Shown here: in pieces, positions 62,540 to 64,000 of the stretch
How the letters are laid out: each line of letters begins with the position of its first letter
Position numbering within the stretch: the first letter of the stretch is position 1
From: Halovulum marinum
Lineage (GTDB): Bacteria > Pseudomonadota > Alphaproteobacteria > Rhodobacterales > Rhodobacteraceae
Direction of reading: 5' to 3'
Assembly (NCBI RefSeq): GCF_009697225.1
Contig: NZ_WIND01000001.1
Coordinates: 1-64,000 of the forward strand
DNA: 64,000 bases
The notes under the pieces: generated by a model
Told to the model about the DNA's origin: nothing
The model's input: only the letters and a program-made list of their open reading frames with translations
The model's database searches: none
Made by a program: the position numbers and the translations under genes

Positions 62540-64000
62540 TCACGCCGCCAGCTTGCCCTCCAGCGCGGCGTCGATCAGCGCCACCGTCTCGGGCACCCCG
62601 TAAAGCGCCACGAACCCGCCGAAGCGCGGCCCCTGGCTGGCACCCAGCAGCACCTCGTAGATCGCCTGGAACCAGGCGCGCAGCGGCTCGAATCCGTGCG
62701 CCTTGCCGACGGCGAAAACCTCGCTCTGCAGCGCCTCGGCCTCGACCGGCCCGTCCCAGGCCGCCAGCCTATCGCGCAGATCCTTCAGCGCGGCGGCTTC
62801 GGTGTCCGCGGGCAGTCGGAAGGTCTTGTGCGGCTTGACCTGCTCCTGGTAGTAGCGCACCGCGCGCGCGGCGGCCGCGTCCAGACCGGGGTGGGTGTCC
62901 GGGGCCGCATCCGCGTACTTGCGGATGAAGCCCCACAGAACATCCTTGTCCTCGGCGCCCGACGCCGAGGCGAGGTTCAGCAGCATCGAAAAGGTGATCT
63001 CCATGTCGCTGGCCGGCACCGCCTCGCCATGGATGTGGAAGGCGGGGTTGGCGAACCTGCCTGCCGGGTCCTGTCCGGGAAAGGCGCGCAGGTGCTGGTG
63101 ATACTCGTCCACCGCCTTGGGGATCACGTCGAAATGCAGCCGCTTCGCGGTCTTGGGCTTCTGGAACATGAAGAACTGCAGGCTTTCCGGCGCGGCGTAT
63201 GCCAGCCAGTCCTCCATCGACAGACCGTTGCCCCTGGATTTCGAGATCTTCTGCCCCTTGTCGTCGAGGAACAGCTCGTAGGTCAGCGTCTCGGGGCCGG
63301 GCATGCCCAGCGCGCGGCAGATCTTGCGCGCCTGGGTGACGCTGTCGATCAGGTCCTTGCCGGACATCTCGTAATCCACGTCCAACGCCGCCCAGCGCAT
63401 CGCCCAGTCCGGCTTCCACTGCATCTTGACGTGACCGCCGGTCACCGGCAGCTCGACCCGCTCGCCGTCTGGCTCCTGGTAGACGATCGTGCCCTTCGCG
63501 GCGTCGCGCTCCAGCGTCGGCACCTGCAACACATGGCCGGTCTTCGGGCTGACCGGCAGGAACGGGCTGTAGGTCGCGCGCCGCTCCTCGCCCAGCGTCG
63601 GCAGCATGATCTCCATGATCTTGTCGAACCGCTCCAGCGCGCGCAGCAGCATGTCGTCGAACCGGCCGGCCCGGTAGTATTCGGTGGACGAGGCGAACTC
63701 GTACTCGAACCCGTAGGCGTCGAGGAACTCGCGCAGCATCGCGTTGTTGTGCGCACCAAAGCTGTCGTGGCAGCCGAACGGATCGCGCACCACGGTAAGC
63801 GGCAGGTCCAGATCCTCGGCCAGCAAGTCCTTGTTCGGCACGTTGCCGGGCACCTTGCGCAGCCCGTCCATGTCGTCGGAAAAACAGATCAGCCGGGTCG
63901 GAATGTCGCTCAGCTGCTCGAAGGCGCGGCGCACCATGGTGGTGCGCGCAACCTCGCCGAAGGTGCCGATATGCGGCAGGCCCGAGGGGCCATAGCCGGT
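62540..64000 (-). CDS. lysK: Class I lysyl-tRNA synthetase (partial, 5' end beyond the window)
   Basis: The last 486 residues of a class I LysRS, which charges tRNA-Lys. The HIGH-like motif is HIGT at the right edge ([14 protein letters not shown]) and the KMSKS motif is KISKS ([11 protein letters not shown]). Other typical segments are [14 protein letters not shown] and [14 protein letters not shown]. Class I LysRS is typical of archaea and alphaproteobacteria, in contrast to class II LysS of most bacteria. Only about the first 30 residues lie beyond the edge. Confidence 0.96.
   Translation of the reverse strand, partial: TGYGPSGLPHIGTFGEVARTTMVRRAFEQLSDIPTRLICFSDDMDGLRKVPGNVPNKDLLAEDLDLPLTVVRDPFGCHDSFGAHNNAMLREFLDAYGFEYEFASSTEYYRAGRFDDMLLRALERFDKIMEIMLPTLGEERRATYSPFLPVSPKTGHVLQVPTLERDAAKGTIVYQEPDGERVELPVTGGHVKMQWKPDWAMRWAALDVDYEMSGKDLIDSVTQARKICRALGMPGPETLTYELFLDDKGQKISKSRGNGLSMEDWLAYAAPESLQFFMFQKPKTAKRLHFDVIPKAVDEYHQHLRAFPGQDPAGRFANPAFHIHGEAVPASDMEITFSMLLNLASASGAEDKDVLWGFIRKYADAAPDTHPGLDAAAARAVRYYQEQVKPHKTFRLPADTEAAALKDLRDRLAAWDGPVEAEALQSEVFAVGKAHGFEPLRAWFQAIYEVLLGASQGPRFGGFVALYGVPETVALIDAALEGKLAA

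Overview
This is a 64 kb, mostly very GC-rich chromosomal segment of an alphaproteobacterium, most likely a member of the Rhodobacterales. The evidence is the gene set: a class I lysyl-tRNA synthetase, flavin-dependent thymidylate synthase ThyX, a SqrR/BigR-type persulfide repressor with its operon, paired cold-shock genes, DUF1194 proteins and many sugar ABC transporters. All assignments were read from translated sequence; no database search was run.

Layout. 0.1-2.0 kb: two overlapping DUF1194 (von Willebrand A-like) genes and gloA on the minus strand. 2.0-4.6 kb: thyX, an AT-rich unknown gene abutting it, and a small exported EF-hand-like protein. 4.8-6.8 kb: a sugar 1-dehydrogenase and the bfr-bfd iron-storage pair. 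7.2-11.5 kb: a formylglycine-generating enzyme (FGE), a YdeI-like protein, an SPW-repeat membrane protein and an IlvD/Edd sugar-acid dehydratase. 11.6-13.8 kb: persulfide-detoxification locus (repressor, two YeeE/YedE subunits, persulfide dioxygenase). 14.0-24.7 kb: a LacI regulator and a plus-strand operon with a 2-hydroxyacid dehydrogenase, a TIM-barrel isomerase, a complete oligopeptide-type ABC importer and a DUF2264 protein, probably for uptake and breakdown of an unidentified oligosaccharide. 24.9-27.2 kb: SulP transporter plus universal stress protein.

27.4-36.8 kb looks foreign. A minus-strand operon carries a cysteine-type sulfatase, a DUF4432 epimerase-like protein and a sugar ABC importer of which only the last part of the binding-protein gene survives. 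It is joined to an unknown gene fragment and an IS66 remnant. Next come a LacI regulator, a complete sugar-binding protein gene, a permease cut after about 115 residues, and what looks like a tyrosine-recombinase tail, ending just before tRNA-Cys. The FGE at 7.3 kb retains both active-site cysteines and could activate this sulfatase.

36.9-45.7 kb: an SDR gene and, convergent to it, a xylose-type operon (LacI regulator, xylA, TIM-barrel isomerase, Gfo/Idh/MocA oxidoreductase, RbsA/RbsC/RbsB-like importer) with two palindromic operator candidates 21 bp apart. 45.9-53.8 kb: Lrp-family regulator, PBP4-type D,D-carboxypeptidase, nadD, lipoprotein hydrolase, Sel1-repeat lipoprotein and ettA. 53.8-57.4 kb: an AT-rich membrane gene, DUF3309, two cspA-like genes sharing a roughly 118-nt leader, DUF2938, and a protein ending in an RMF/CrpP-like motif. 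57.4-64.0 kb: a RAYT-type transposase, a right-handed beta-helix protein behind a structured leader, small secreted proteins, a peptidoglycan-binding protein, DUF4864 and lysK running off the right edge.

Themes: repeated sugar-acquisition modules with local regulators, a decayed island at a tRNA, AT-rich single genes directly behind core genes, and three unrelated genes whose stop codons lie inside short tandem duplications.
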